Below, piece by piece: positions 12,123-24,719 of a DNA stretch of 64,000 nucleotides. A model generated the notes under the pieces. That model was not told where the DNA came from and did not search any database. It worked only from the letters and a program-made list of their open reading frames with translations. Within the stretch, counting starts at the first letter, position 1, and every line of letters begins with the position of its first letter. A program made the position numbers and the translations under genes. Source of the DNA: Neodiprion pinetum (taxonomy: Eukaryota > Arthropoda > Insecta > Hymenoptera > Diprionidae); NCBI RefSeq assembly GCF_021155775.2, contig NC_060238.1, positions 23,156,470-23,220,469 of the forward strand, in the 5' to 3' direction.

Positions 12123-13160
12123 AAATAACAAAAAACTCATAACATTTTCTAACAAGTCTAGTCTGTATACATTGAATAATTTATAAGCCGAGATGTGTGA
12201 GGGCGGTATGTCTGCTGCAGGAAAATGTGATTATTAATTTAATTTATGAGAACGGGTGTCTGCGGCAGGCCGCAAACATGTGCGGTCGACACCTCTTCAC
12301 CTTTATGCCCGCCCGCTGTCCGGAGAGCGGGTTACATTTTATATAACTTATTTATAAGAGCGGAAAGAGGAAGGGCGTTGTTGAATTATACGAGGGGAGC
12401 GATTAGGGATTTTAGAAATCAGTCATTCATCCGGTACTTACGTTCGCAACTGCTGGTGTTGTACGTATTTTGTATTATTTATCAAGCGTTTGATTCATTT
12501 TCGAAAAAGAAAATCAATTTTCCCCCTCGATTTAAAATGACAGATATAAACAAAAACCGTGGTTCATCCTCTGAAATCATGAGCGATGTTTTTTTTTTGT
12601 TCCTCATCACGTGGTTATTAACAATTTAATTATTTAATATATTCTCCAACTGTTCAAACTACAATAACTGTCCATTCGTGTGACAAATGAATCATTACAC
12701 GCGATAACAATAAACTTGTTAATTCTAAAATTTTATGACAGATATAATCTAAATATAATAATGCGATAGTAATCAATGCCGACAGTTTATTATCAGACAA
12801 CAATTATTAATCGCGTCGTGTTCACGACTTCGCTAAAAAGACGGTGCAAAATCAGTTTGCAGATGTTTCAGCATTCACCGATATTTCGAAACAGCTCCGA
12901 TAATTCACCGGCTAGAATAATGCATCATGTATTTGAAGAAAAAAGAAACAGTCCCTGCACAGAAGTGTACCATTTTTCAATCTCTCCCGATTCCACATAT
13001 CGGTCATACATTCTTGAAGTAGAAATAAAAATCCTGAACTTGTGCACGGATAATACGTAAAAATCGTAAAATTAATGGTATATCGGTATCGTGTGAAAAT
13101 ATCCAGGCCAGAACGTGTAAAAATTGCATATACAAAACGAATATACATTCGCGGTATCGT

Positions 13161-13164
<4 letters not shown>

Positions 13165-13201
<37 letters not shown>
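13165..13201. repeat. (GA)n microsatellite
   Basis: A run of about 18 AGAG-type units starting after TTATAG, just beyond the GBA2 stop codon and so probably in its 3' UTR. Long low-complexity open frames on both strands here are products of this repeat. Confidence 0.9.
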
Positions 13202-13208
<7 letters not shown>

Positions 13209-13231
13209 AAAGATAGAAGCATCGAGCAGTT

Positions 13232-16200
13232 TTAGGTTGATTTCGCCTTTGATGCACGCCAGGCGTGTTGCATGGCCCAAATTGAAAGAGGCCGCATATA
13301 CCCGATGGCTCGGTAAAATTTGTTCTCATAAAGGGCTTCCGGACTCTCGAAACCCATGCCAATTTTCTCGTAAACAGTCCTGTAGACCCCCTCGGCGGTC
13401 TTGAATCCAATTTCCGGCATCCCCTGCAGAACCGACGAAATTGAGCAGTTAATTAATTAATTAATTAATTAAAGGTTCTGAAATCAGTCTTGCATCAAAC
13501 GGGTAACGGGAAACGTCCGATTCCCCCTTTCAATTCACCTCGTGAATCATCAGCGCCGCCAGACCGTAGGTAACACCAGTCCACATCTCTTCGCTCTGTA
13601 TCGTCAGTGTGTCGATACCCCCTGACGGCATGTAACCGTTAACCGCACCCTGAGTTCCGTTTTTGTATTTCATTACGTTATTTTCGTATATCGTCTCCAG
13701 TGCCGACTTCACTTTGTCCTCCGGGAATACCTGTTAAGAATTATCAAAAATAATCGATTATTTTTCAAACACGATTAATCGATCGACTCTTATTATTTTT
13801 CCTTGCTATTGGGTTTTGTTTTTTATTCCCGCGAACGACGCGTAATAATACTATACCTATTTGATATAATAGAAGTGAAAGATAAATGAATATTTTTACC
13901 TGTAATTGAAAAATATTATCAATTGGACTATAAATTGTCAAAAAGAAAAACTTTTCCTCTATTTTGAGACTACGTGCTAAAATATACGAAATTTTGGTTT
14001 CATATGCACCGTTTGAAAAAACAATACGCAATAATCGATTAGTCGATTCAATTTTACCGATTCAATCAAATCGTATTAGATTATTTTTTTTCAACTCGAT
14101 TAATCGATGCATCGATTATTTTTAGCTCAAACGCCGTCGCTATTTAAATCGCTGTATTACATATCACGTGTATTGGTACAGGGAAAATAATTAGGGAAGA
14201 AAATCGAGAGAATCCAAGGCAGAGGAAAGAAAAATTCGGTGGGCTCGAAAAATTGGACAAACTTTCAAAATTTATACTTTTATAGTCTGAGAATGCTGTC
14301 TCCAAATTTCAAGTGAATCGCGAAACTATTCACCAATCAAAATGATCACCGTTATCGTGAATAAAAATTTTATTCGATTGAAAAAATATGGAAATGAAGC
14401 TCAATCTGCATTATTTCGAATGAAACAAACGCCGATGGAATTTAATAATTCGCTGTCAAGATATAAATTTCGAAAGTTCACCAACTTTTTAGCCGTCTAC
14501 TCGTTCATTAGTGTTTTTTTTTTTCTCTCGTCAATCTTTACGTCTGATTAAAATTTAATCTCCGGTTTTGTTTCGAATAATAAAATTCTCCACTTATTTG
14601 TGGAAATTGATTTACGGCATTTCAGAATTCATTCGTGTTTAACCAACACTGATAATACTAATTTTCATATAATCGATATACGACGGCAATAAATACATTC
14701 TCGAAGCCCCTGTGTAATTGCTTTCGGTAGACACAAAGCTCATCAAAATAGACAAATTGGCGGTGTAAAGCCATTGCAATATAGTTGGTCTCGTTATTAG
14801 CTATAGTAGAATAGTGCAAGGATGGGTGTTTATCGATGACCGCAGTAAAGGATGGAGGCATGTCAAATCCCATAAAAGCAAATGTCGCGGCGTTTATGGT
14901 TCGCGGTTTTCGAAAACCGCCGAGTTCACCGACGATACGTGTTACTTATATACGTATAAACTACTGAAGTTGGCTTCATGGAAACGGCACAATGCACCAA
15001 AATGTTGGATACCGCACAACCGCGTAACGAAACTAACGATTATAGTTTCCCGATCGATTTTCACGTTTATCTTCAGGCACATAATTATTACGCCGACTGA
15101 AAATCGAGCTGAAGAATGAAAACGAAGAAATAACTTTGGAATTTCAACTTTCGAGATAATTAACTCACAATTGGTAGCAAAAAACTATCGACATATGAAC
15201 CGAAGCGTAATATTGTTGAGATCCGGTTTAAATTGTAAAACAAAACAAGAAAGTATCGATTAATCAAGTAAATTACAGAGAAATAAATTGAAGAGTTAAA
15301 AAATACGATTGAACGATTTAAAAAATTATAAACATCACACGTATTACTCACTTCGTGACCAAAACCAGACGCTTGCAGGAACCACTGACCACATAATTGA
15401 TCGCTCATTATGGTTTTGCTGTACGTTTTTTTCGCCGTATCAAAGTTATAGTATTTACCTGAATCAAAGTGCGAAAGAATTTATGAAAAAATTTATTATT
15501 TTAGTATAATAAGCAGGCGTCATAGAATTTTAGTAACGATTCAAAAGCGGAAAATAACTGTGTGTAAAATATTCCAAAAATAAAGTTTATTATTCTATTT
15601 GCTCACCATTCCAGAGATTGGTGTCGAAAGCTGCCTTGCCTTTTTCCAACGTTTCCAAATACCTTTTCTGGTCCTCCTCGTGTCCGAGAATCTCTGCGAT
15701 CTTAGAAACGCATTTTAGAGCAGCCAGCCAAAGACCGCCGCAGTATGCGCTGAAAATGATTATTTCTTATCGAATTTATACCGTTTCATAGGTATATTCT
15801 TGATCGAAGATAAATACGTGAAGAAAGATCTTCGAAAGATATATTTTTTATAGTAAATAAAATTTTCGAATGACATTTTTGATCCAGACTACATCCGTCG
15901 AATGCGTTCGAATTTTTGGTAGCTGAATATAGGTGTTGACTTTTTCTAAGAACGTTTAGCGGAAGTTTAAAGATAAATTTTTCTCCAGCAAAATGACAGA
16001 ATAAAATATTTGACCGAGTAAACTTCATACGAATACGAAAAAAAGAACAATTATTTTCAAATCCTTCCTCAGAGTTTTCACGCTGTAAAACATTCAGGTT
16101 GGACGTGTAATGCATGTTGTCGTCACGTCGCTTCCGTTTCGCGTTTTAAATATTTCAAATTATAGGCTGTTCCTCGTGCGCCTGCAGTTTCCGTTCACGC

Positions 16201-19200
16201 AAACGACCGCAATAAATACTTTCCGTCCACGGTATTTTGAGTTTATACTCAGCAGCGTGCATGGCGGCGTAAAAACGGCAGTAAAAAATGAAGAAGCAAC
16301 TCACATGCACATATATACAAGCACGAAAGTGACGAATAATAAAGTTTAGCACATATTTACGTTTACGGTATGCCATAAACTCGATAGATTTTCTTACTAC
16401 AACTCTATTTCTGACTTCCATCTATTTCTCTTTTTTTTCCCCACATTTTAATTTTATTGTCCTTTTTATCTACTTTTTTTTCGTTCCTTTCTGTACAATA
16501 ATAATAATTATTATGCGACTGATTTAATTAGTAACGATGAGTTTTTAGTTTTATATTATAAATGGATTGAGATGGAATGCATCCAAAAATATTTACCTGT
16601 TTCCCGTCATCACCCAAGTATCGTAAGTCTGGTCGGGGAATCCTCCGTTTTCTATTAACCCGTCACCGTCTTTGTCCCAAGTCAAACTTACGTCCATCAC
16701 CTTTAATTGCGTACAGAGGAAATGTGAAAGCGTATTTTATCCTCAATGTGCAGTCGGCAAAGACACGAATATGTAACAAAAATATATGTAAACTATAACT
16801 AATGATGGAATCGACAGAAGATGGAAGAAAAACCTGAAATAATCCAATTGATGTATAATTTTATTTCACGTGCAAGTTAGATGTGACATTTTAACATTCA
16901 TACGTATACCTAAATTCTGAGAATATCGAAACGGAAAAGAAAATCGAGACCAAACAACAAAATTAATTTTAATTCTAACAAAGTCAGTTATAACAGTAGA
17001 GTAGTAAGAATAATTCTGCGCACAGATCCCGATACCGACATGTTACCGACACTTTGGCCGCTTCACAGCTCAGACACAAACCCTTTTTCGCATGTGGGTC
17101 ATCCCCGCCGTGACCGACTTTATCGATCGCCGGAAAAAAAGGGTTTGTGTCTAGGGAACATGTCGGTAAGATGTCGGTATCGGGATCTGTGCGTAGAACT
17201 GGACATCTCTCTTACCTGTTTAATGACCGGCCACAAATCCCTGAGATATTCAACATCCCCGGATAATTTGTAATCCCGATAGCAGCTGAGTACATATTTC
17301 GGATTGAGGTCTCGCCACTCGGAAACGTCATGAACCGGATATGAATTGATGAGCTTGAAGGGTTCCTCATCTGTGGGTTAAACGAAAATAACAAAATTAC
17401 TAATCCCATTAAAAAAGTACGGTAAAATCTGTATGAAAAATATCGTATTAAATAATTTTCTGATTACACGGATCGCCGATATCGTGAGGCACCGATCCCT
17501 TGATTTTTCTCGCTAGCTTCGCACCGTCGTAAAGTGTCGTCCACACTGTTGTGTCTTCGGCGTTTATTGTGTCGCGAAATTCGTACTGGAGAACAGCCTG
17601 GAGCTTTGGCCAAAGCTGGGCGAGGGCAAAGGCTGCGTAAAAATGAACGTCGTAGGTGTTGTACATCCGGTATTCGTGACCTTCGAGGTAGGCGAAGCGG
17701 CCATATTCCTTCCTGCAGACTCAGAGAATCGAATCATTTATTGATGAAATTATGAAAAAGTATTTATCCTCCAAATTTTAAGTTTGATTTCACAAAATGC
17801 AATGAAACGTTTTACCTTCTTTATTTACGATATTAATTAATTTAAAAAAGTGTCGAAACAAATAACCGATTCTGTTTATATTTAACAAAGAGAAGGGTGT
17901 CGAATAATTAGATATTTTATAAAATTGCTGTCAACAATTCAACAAAAGAAAAACTTTACTCAAGTTTGAGATATTTTCAGCGAATTTAAATAATTACTCA
18001 ACTTTTCTCTGCAGAAAGAATTAAAGAGAACCCTAAATCGGTTGATGGATGGTTTATCATCTTCTGTTGAAATGAACGATTGGTACACGGAACGAAATCA
18101 CTTGATCCTCACCTCAGATCGGAGTCTGGATAATCGTCGGAATCGTCGCTTCGTATCCATATCGTGCCGCCGTCAGTGACGAAGTAAAGCTCGTTAAATA
18201 AAGCACTTTTGTACCACTCGGGTAGACCAGGATCGTCCAGCACCTCCCGTTGCCAATCGTCTATGTCCTTTTCCCACGATTTATAGCTGGACAAAGCGTA
18301 CCTGGATATTTCCGGGGCGGCCGATCGTTCCGACTCGGAAAAATACTTGGTGTAATACCTTCGAATTAAAAGATAAACATCACGATTAAGAATTGAAAAA
18401 TAAGTTATGATTTATCTAAGAATGCGATGATTCTCGTTATTGCTAGTATTTTCAAATTCTTAATTGAGGTCATTCAATTATTCAGTCACAAATATTGTTT
18501 CCTCCTTTAATTATATCATTATCATATTCAATATTCAATTATCTATCAGCCACTTATTTTTCTAGCATAAACAATTTAATCTATCAATTGTAATCTGTGT
18601 TAAGTCGTCTGTTTAGTGGTTTGGGAAATTCCTTGCGTCGTTAATCATAACAGTTTCCTGCAGGTCATCATAACGTCATTTTACAGCTTTCATGATTCTG
18701 ATACGATTCACGTACCTTAAATATTCTCTCATTTTAAAATGAAACTGTATCTTCGGCATATCCCAGACAAGAGAGAATTCAACTTCCTCGGTTTGATCGG
18801 CTTTCACTAAAACCCGAGACGATACCGCTGCGGCAATGGCGCCATCTGTATAATCATTTATTTATTCAATCGTTATAAAGACCATCGGTGATAAAAAAAA
18901 AAAAAAAATCACCAATAACAGGGCAATCAAGGATTATTACCGCACAGTTATACACGCGAGAGAAAATAATTAGTCAAAGTAGACCAATTCGGGGAATGAA
19001 AAATTTCTCCAATAATTCAATGTTCCATGTAATTTTTGGAGCAAAAAAAAAAAAATACTGGCCATCAAGAATAAGCGATTACCAGTCTTTGGCGATGTTC
19101 TGATCGACCTTTCGTCCAGTTTTCCATCGGTCTCGAGGTCCTCCCAGATCTGCTCGCCGTCTCCTGTCGGATCAAAGCTCAGGGTTCGCGTAACTTTTAC

Positions 19201-22021
19201 TCCGTCCCTCGACCTGGAACTGATCGCGTAGGTGCAAGGCATGCCGTTGATTTCCTGGTGAATCATCACCCCGGAAACGTCATCATCGCCGTCGAAATGC
19301 TCGTTCCATTTATCGCCTGATTGGATAAGTACAGCAGTCATGGTTTACGACAGTTCGCTCTTTATCTTGGGGAAATAATGTGACCGGATTGTCACTTTCA
19401 AATCCGGTGGCTACGTAGATAAACTATTATGAGCATAAATTACGGTATCGTTACCGAAAACGATTCTTATCTTATGAAATTAAAAAAAAAACGTCTGACC
19501 ATATTTGGCTCGTCACCAGTCGACTGCCTGTTATTGGTAATTGACTTCAATGTTGATAATCTGACTGCAAATTGCAATTTTGTCAGGTTCATACGTAGCA
19601 CGAAGCTGCGATTAGACTGCTCGAAGTGAACGAGTTTATCAAATTGACGTGTTAGTTTCTCCAACACAGGTCTAGAAAAATATTTTATTTCAGCTGCATG
19701 GGATGTTTTTGGTAAATATCATGTTTTCGAGTGTGCTGAATCAAAAAATGACTTCCATTTCCTTCCATCACGTACACATTTTCTTCTTCTCTTTGATTTA
19801 TCTTCGAATACGCTTCCGCTTTCCATTTCCTGTTTCCCTATTTGTATTTATTCTTGAGTGTCACTCTGATACATATCAAACAAAAGTAAGAAATCACTTT
19901 TGCATAGAACTTTTCTAATCAAGAATAATATACCATATTTTTAGTTAAAAGGGAGTTTCACTGTAAATAAAACTACAAACGCGAGTTCGAGAAAAAACCT
20001 GACGTGATGGAATTTTGTATTGTTCCCGGTTTCAGAGAGTGAAAATCTATACTGTGACACGTAAAGATGATTGTTTCGAATAACTTGAATTATTCACGAA
20101 CCTTCCTTGTCGCTGATTTTGTTTCCGTTACCATTCCTGAACGTGAACGTGACACTGACGTAGAGATCCTGATCGGAGCGGTTTTCAACGTCCCAAATGA
20201 AGACAGCGCAAGGCAGTGAACTGTCTTTGTAATTATTCGGTATCACCGGAGACACTTGACGACACGTTAATCTAACTTTGTGATCCTCTATATCGTAGGT
20301 TGTCCAAGCACGAGGGTAAAGCCCCGTATACGAGGCTTTCGAACCGTCAAATCCCCATTTCCAAGACTTCAGGCATTTCGGTTTGCTAAAAATAATAAAT
20401 ACGGTCAGACAGGTGTGTCAACGGATAGTTTCGCTACAAAAATTTGAAAAATTGAATTGAACGTCAACATTTTTCTACACAATTTTCTTTTTTCATAACG
20501 TCCCTGGTAAAAATGATTTCTACAATTTTCTACGAATTTTTAGAGAATTTGCAACAGTACGTATAATTTTACAAAATTGTAAGTATGCATAGTTTCTCAT
20601 AAAATCTTGTAGATTTAAATGAAGATTTGTATTTTTTTAGTGAAAAAATCTAAATGACACAATTTTTAAACAAAATTAATAATTCTTCATGATAAACTAT
20701 GCATATTTACAATTTTGTACGAAATAATACGAAATGTTCCAATTTCTGCGTAAAGTCGTAGTAGTAGAAATTTTCGCCAGGGGTGACAAATATTTATTTT
20801 AGGATATTAATAATATCACCTCTCGGTCGACAGAACTTGATGGTAAACAGTTTTTCCGGTGGCGTCTTGAATCGTGAGGATGAATTGATTGGCCAGAACA
20901 GTTTCGTACTCGTATATACCGGGTCGCAAACTGTATCTGCAGAATTCGCCTCTGAACCCGCGATTCATCGACCCACCTCCAATTCCGCCGATTGGTACAC
21001 CTGCGTGTATAATTTTTCGATCTGATAATTGAGTACAGACTAGACAATGAGTTCCGGGTACATCTTAAATATCACGGAGTGAAGAAACATAAGAAAAACC
21101 TGAGGTAAAACAAGATGAAGAATTCGCTTTTCTCACCGTAAATCTGTTTTCCAGTCTGCATATTTACGTAATCCATCATTGGTCTTCGATCTCCTCTCGT
21201 TGTCCTTGCGAAAAACGAGACATACCTGCAAGAATGGCAATGAAAAATTAATAAAAACTCAATGATTCGCTGATGTTCGCGTTTTCATTATCCAGATGGG
21301 ACGATTGATTGATTTTTAAATACAAATTATCAGTTTGAAATTCAGTACCGAATCAGTTCACAGAAAATCTAATATCAATTCCTACATTCGGACTGCGGTA
21401 GATCCGGATTTCCTTTAATAGTTTGCCGACGTGATATATAATTTAAAAAATGAAGAGTATTAATAACCTAAGCGTTTCATAGAGTAAAATATGAATTCCA
21501 TGTTTTAGAAATCCAAAAATCGATAAGCTCTTGATTTTTTCTAATTCGAACCGTTCAAATACCATCAGAAACGTTTTGAAAATCTATCATTCGACATTTA
21601 AATCGGGTAAACGAAAATAAAATGTGCTGGAAAAAACTATTCCTGAAACGTTGAATTTCAAATATTCAAACTCCGTTCGAATTTCCCGCCATTCGAATTC
21701 ACGCGCTAACGTCGTGCAATCTGAATAAACGAGCGAGTCGGGTGCGCAATGAGTTGTGCGCATGTTTACTCGGGGCGTTTCTTACGCGACTAGATACCGC
21801 GTTGTTCACGTTATAAATGATTGACTGGAAGATGCAAAGCATCGAACGAACCTGTAGGCGAGCGGCAAAAGCTGAGGAAGTTGCTTGAGGCGCACGGTTG
21901 CAGCTTGTTTCCATTTTTCTGGGTACTTGTGGTTGAGTTTCAACTTAAAACCGTAATCCGGCGGGGGTTTAACGACCCGCTCGACTTTTCCGTTGACTTT
22001 CGGGGCCTGAACGTCGTCCAT
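13232..22021 (-). CDS. GBA2: Non-lysosomal glucosylceramidase (GBA2, GH116)
   Basis: Hydrolyses glucosylceramide to glucose and ceramide at the cytosolic face of ER/Golgi or plasma membrane. Fourteen exons in phase: 22021-21852, 21225-21137, 21000-20820, 20385-20102, 19316-19083, 18845-18716, 18358-18113, 17712-17468, 17370-17216, 16700-16597, 15749-15607, 15458-15352, 13730-13539 and 13423-13232; 823 aa, somewhat shorter than the roughly 930 aa of mammalian GBA2. The N-terminal beta domain carries GVPIGGIGGGSMNRGFRGEF. The catalytic (alpha/alpha)6 domain carries SALFNELYF (about residues 414-422; its Glu is the expected nucleophile), DKDGDGLIENGGFPDQTYD (about 587-605; acid/base Asp), and near the end YRAIGYMRPLSIWAMQ. 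No signal peptide, as expected for the non-lysosomal enzyme. Introns hold several short mobile elements. It is head-to-head with CPLANE2, about 1 kb apart. Confidence 0.95.
13450..13472. repeat. (TTAA)n microsatellite in GBA2 intron 13
   Basis: A pure TTAATTAA-type tetranucleotide run in the short intron between the last two GBA2 exons. Confidence 0.8.
13747..14123. mobile_element. AT-rich inverted-repeat element in GBA2 intron
   Basis: AAAAATAATCGAT at 13747-13759 is repeated in inverse at 14111-14123, and ATTAATCGA-type motifs follow inside both ends. The unit of about 377 bp lies in intron 12 of GBA2 and has no convincing coding potential. It could be a decayed MITE or simply a cluster of ATCGAT motifs. 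Confidence 0.4.
17013..17197. mobile_element. Foldback element in GBA2 intron
   Basis: Left arm 17013-17052 and right arm 17158-17197 are near-perfect inverted copies (shared CGCACAGATCCCGATACCGA). A second nested pair lies inside: AGACACAAACCCTTTTTC at 17072-17089 and its inverse at 17132-17152. The transcript could fold into a long two-part hairpin. The element ends 18 bp from the donor of the exon at 17216-17370. It has no coding capacity and looks like a young foldback or MITE insertion. Confidence 0.75.
20502..20782. mobile_element. MITE-like element in GBA2 intron 3
   Basis: It starts CCCTGGTAAAAATGATTTCT and ends with the inverse of a similar sequence, finishing CGCCAGGG, so it has short terminal inverted repeats. 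An inner foldback pairs GTAAGTATGCATAGTTT with AAACTATGCATATTTAC. It is flanked by GT on both sides, possibly a 2-bp target duplication. A related partial copy lies near 4231-4420. No coding capacity. Confidence 0.6.
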
Positions 22022-23052
22022 GACGATTCGACGCGACGCCTGGATTTAAACGACTATGCGCGTCACTCGCTCGACGCGATTAGACTAAAAGCGTTTAAGG
22101 TTTCCTGGTGCGTTTAGAAGGCCCGTCGATAGAATTCGGCATCCTCGACTTTGTCCCGCTTATCAGCGTAACGCAACGCGGCACACGTGCATGTAATAGA
22201 CCAGTAAATAAATTAAGCATGAAAGTTACCACTTTTTCATATTAAGCCGGAAACTTGATCTAAGGGTAATTCGATGACGCTGAGTCAAATGGTGATAATA
22301 ATTTTGCAATCAACCGCCGAGATTATTGTAGAAAAAAAAGTTTAAACCGTAAAAATCGGAACCTAATAACTTTGTCAGAAAATAAGTCAGACAAAAGTTG
22401 ATGGGAAAAAAAAATAAAAAAGCTTGAAAAGTATCCTATCTTCGTCTTCGTATTTTCAGAAATAAGGGAGAAAAAACCGAAAATCAAGCATTCGATTCGA
22501 ATTACACTTAGATCAAGTTTCCGGATTCATACTTGAAAAGTACTATACTTCACTATATCCAGTGAATGCGGTGTCGATTATTGCTCAACGATATCGAATT
22601 GTCAGCTACCTGTATGATAACATGAGGAAAAGCTGTTGTAAATATTCAAATCGCCGGTGTACAATTATGTAATCATATTTGCGACCGCTGTGTCATTGAA
22701 CTGTAAACACTTTCGATAGGTACAATTGTAACGAATGGACGTTTTATCGTATTATCTATAAAGTAGCTTATCGCCACGTGTGCGTAACAAATATAAATAT
22801 GGGCGGTTGATATTGGAATGATTTCATCAGATGGTTGAAAATTATCTCGTATCACAGAAAATATTGAGTAAATTCTTACAAAAATTTCAAAAACATAATT
22901 GAGACAATTTTTTCACCTCTACTTTTATCTCAATTCCAAACTAGAATATTATACGTAATCTAGAAATGGATTTTTTTTTCTGTTTACATTGACACATCCG
23001 CAGCAAAGTGAGGGAGAAAATTAAAAGCTGATTTTTCAGTCTCCTTTGTAAA
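22022..23052. other. Divergent promoter region GBA2/CPLANE2
   Basis: About 1 kb between the two start codons of divergently transcribed genes. It must hold both promoters. I see no clear TATA box at a proper distance from either ATG and no coding feature. Confidence 0.6.
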
Positions 23053-24531
23053 ATGAGTAACGCGATAAAAATGGATTGGCTCAGCTCCGCCGAAGGCGAG
23101 TCGTTACTGCATCACTTTTACGCTCGTTCGACTAATAAGAGACGATTTTACGGTACGAAGGTTATACATATTAAATATTAATGGGCATAACATACACAAC
23201 ATCTAATTACACTTGCCAATAATTTTTTTTATAACAACAAGGAAGATGCTTACTGATTTTGAAATACCTATCTACCCTCATCGTTATAAAACCATATATA
23301 CTTTGAATCAATCAGGTCTAGATTTTGTGTTACAGCTATTCAGAGCATTTTGTTACTTACTATAAACGCCAGTTAATTAATTACAATAAATAGCAAAACA
23401 ATCTTAATCAAAAAAGGTACAAAGTTTTGTTGACCAGTGTACTGTAACACTATATACAACCTGATATTTGTTCACAAAAACTGTATTTTTGAAAAAAACT
23501 AAAAAAATCATATTACAATAAAACTATTCGTATCTAAAATATTCTAATATCAATTCTATTACACTAAACCTTGTTCCTAACATAATCAGTTAAAATTTTT
23601 CACGTTACACATAAAAATTTCGATCTGAATAATTTAAAACCGTGCAGGTGTATTGGAAAGACCACCGATACCATCGTCGATAGAAGAAGTCTCGTACAAA
23701 ATATTCATGGCAGGAAAATCGGGTGTCGGGAAGACTTGCGTCGTGTCGCGTCTTTCCGGAATAAAAGGATCATCGTCGAGCGGAGTTTACGTCGAAACGA
23801 ACGGTATAAAAAGAACGACGATATTCTGGCCTGTTAAAATATGGGACAAGGTTGTACTGTTCAAATTGCAATTCTGGGACGCATCTGAGAACAGCATCAA
23901 AAAGTACAGCCACATTTTACCCGTTGGTATACTTTAATATTATATGAATATATTTAATCGATTAATCGATTTCGATCGCCTAAAATATCGTGAAAATATC
24001 ACCACACATCACTTTAATCGTTTATTCATTTCTCTTTTTGTTTTTTTTTTTTTTTGCAACCTGCAGGCCTGCAAAGACAAAGTCGACGCGATTTGCAGTG
24101 TATTTTCCTTCGACGATACGGCGACTTTCAACGACCTTCCACAGCTGATGAACTCAATGGCAGCGACGAAAGAAAAACCAGCTAGCATCGTGGTCGGAAC
24201 AAGGTGACGATATCGTTTATTTGTCAGATAATTTGATGGTATAAATCCGAGGAAAAAAAAAACAAAGAAGCAGAAATAACGAATCAAAGAGTGTTTAAAC
24301 AATTTCAGTTTCGATTTACGCAGGTACAAGGTTTGGTCGACGCTCGCCGTGTCCGATGTGCAGGTCAAGGAATTCGAAGACAAGTGGAAAGTGAAAGTGA
24401 TAAGAATAGATACCAACAAGGCGGTGGCGAGACCCGAAATCTTCGATTGCTCCTATCAGCTGAACTGGATTTGTTCGGCGCTTTGGGACAGAGACCAAGA
24501 ATTTATATCCAAACAAGTCGTACAAGTTTGA
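23053..24531 (+). CDS. CPLANE2: CPLANE2/RSG1 small GTPase-like protein
   Basis: Rsg1 works with Fuzzy, Inturned and Wdpcp (CPLANE complex) in basal-body docking, intraflagellar transport recruitment and planar polarity. Four exons: 23053-23152, 23648-23922, 24067-24203 and 24324-24531, giving 239 aa. The N-terminal SAEGESLL and VLERPPIP blocks and the P-loop GKSGVGKT (residues 56-63) match the vertebrate protein, as do TTIFWPVK, LQFWDAS and CSVFSFDD-ATFNDLP. The usual DxxG is WDAS and no NKxD is present (VGTRYKVW instead), so guanine-base contacts are atypical, as already known for this divergent GTPase. The exon 2 donor must be GTTGGT to keep phase, a weak site. Convergent with the ligand-gated channel gene. 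Confidence 0.93.
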
Positions 24532-24719
24532 TTCGACCGAAAAGATAAAGATTTTATTACAACAATCACACAAAACCTGCAAATGTCGTTTAACCGTTTT
24601 TGGTCCCAATGACTGTTGGATCCGTCCTAAAAAGAAAAAAAACCGTTGAAATAGAGACAACATAACGTATAAAACGCTGGGTAGAAAAATTTAAACAAAT
24701 AAAATTTATACACTTACTC

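Larger units (their letters stand above)
11402..13231. other. Intergenic between OR and GBA2 3' end
   Basis: Holds an inverted-repeat element (11914-12122) and a GA microsatellite (13165-13201), both listed separately. A 127-codon open frame at 12246 has no recognisable feature. The right edge is the 3' UTR of the minus-strand GBA2 gene. Confidence 0.55.

Noticed and set aside
12246..12629. 127-codon open frame (+)
   Set aside because: No family motif, no splice context and odd composition; it overlaps no conserved feature.
13072..13410. Long open frames on both strands over the GA repeat
   Set aside because: They consist of Ser-Leu or Arg-Glu runs from the microsatellite and shadow the last GBA2 exon.
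22673..22855. 60-codon open frame (-) in the GBA2/CPLANE2 promoter region
   Set aside because: Short, no motif and no neighbouring exon in phase.
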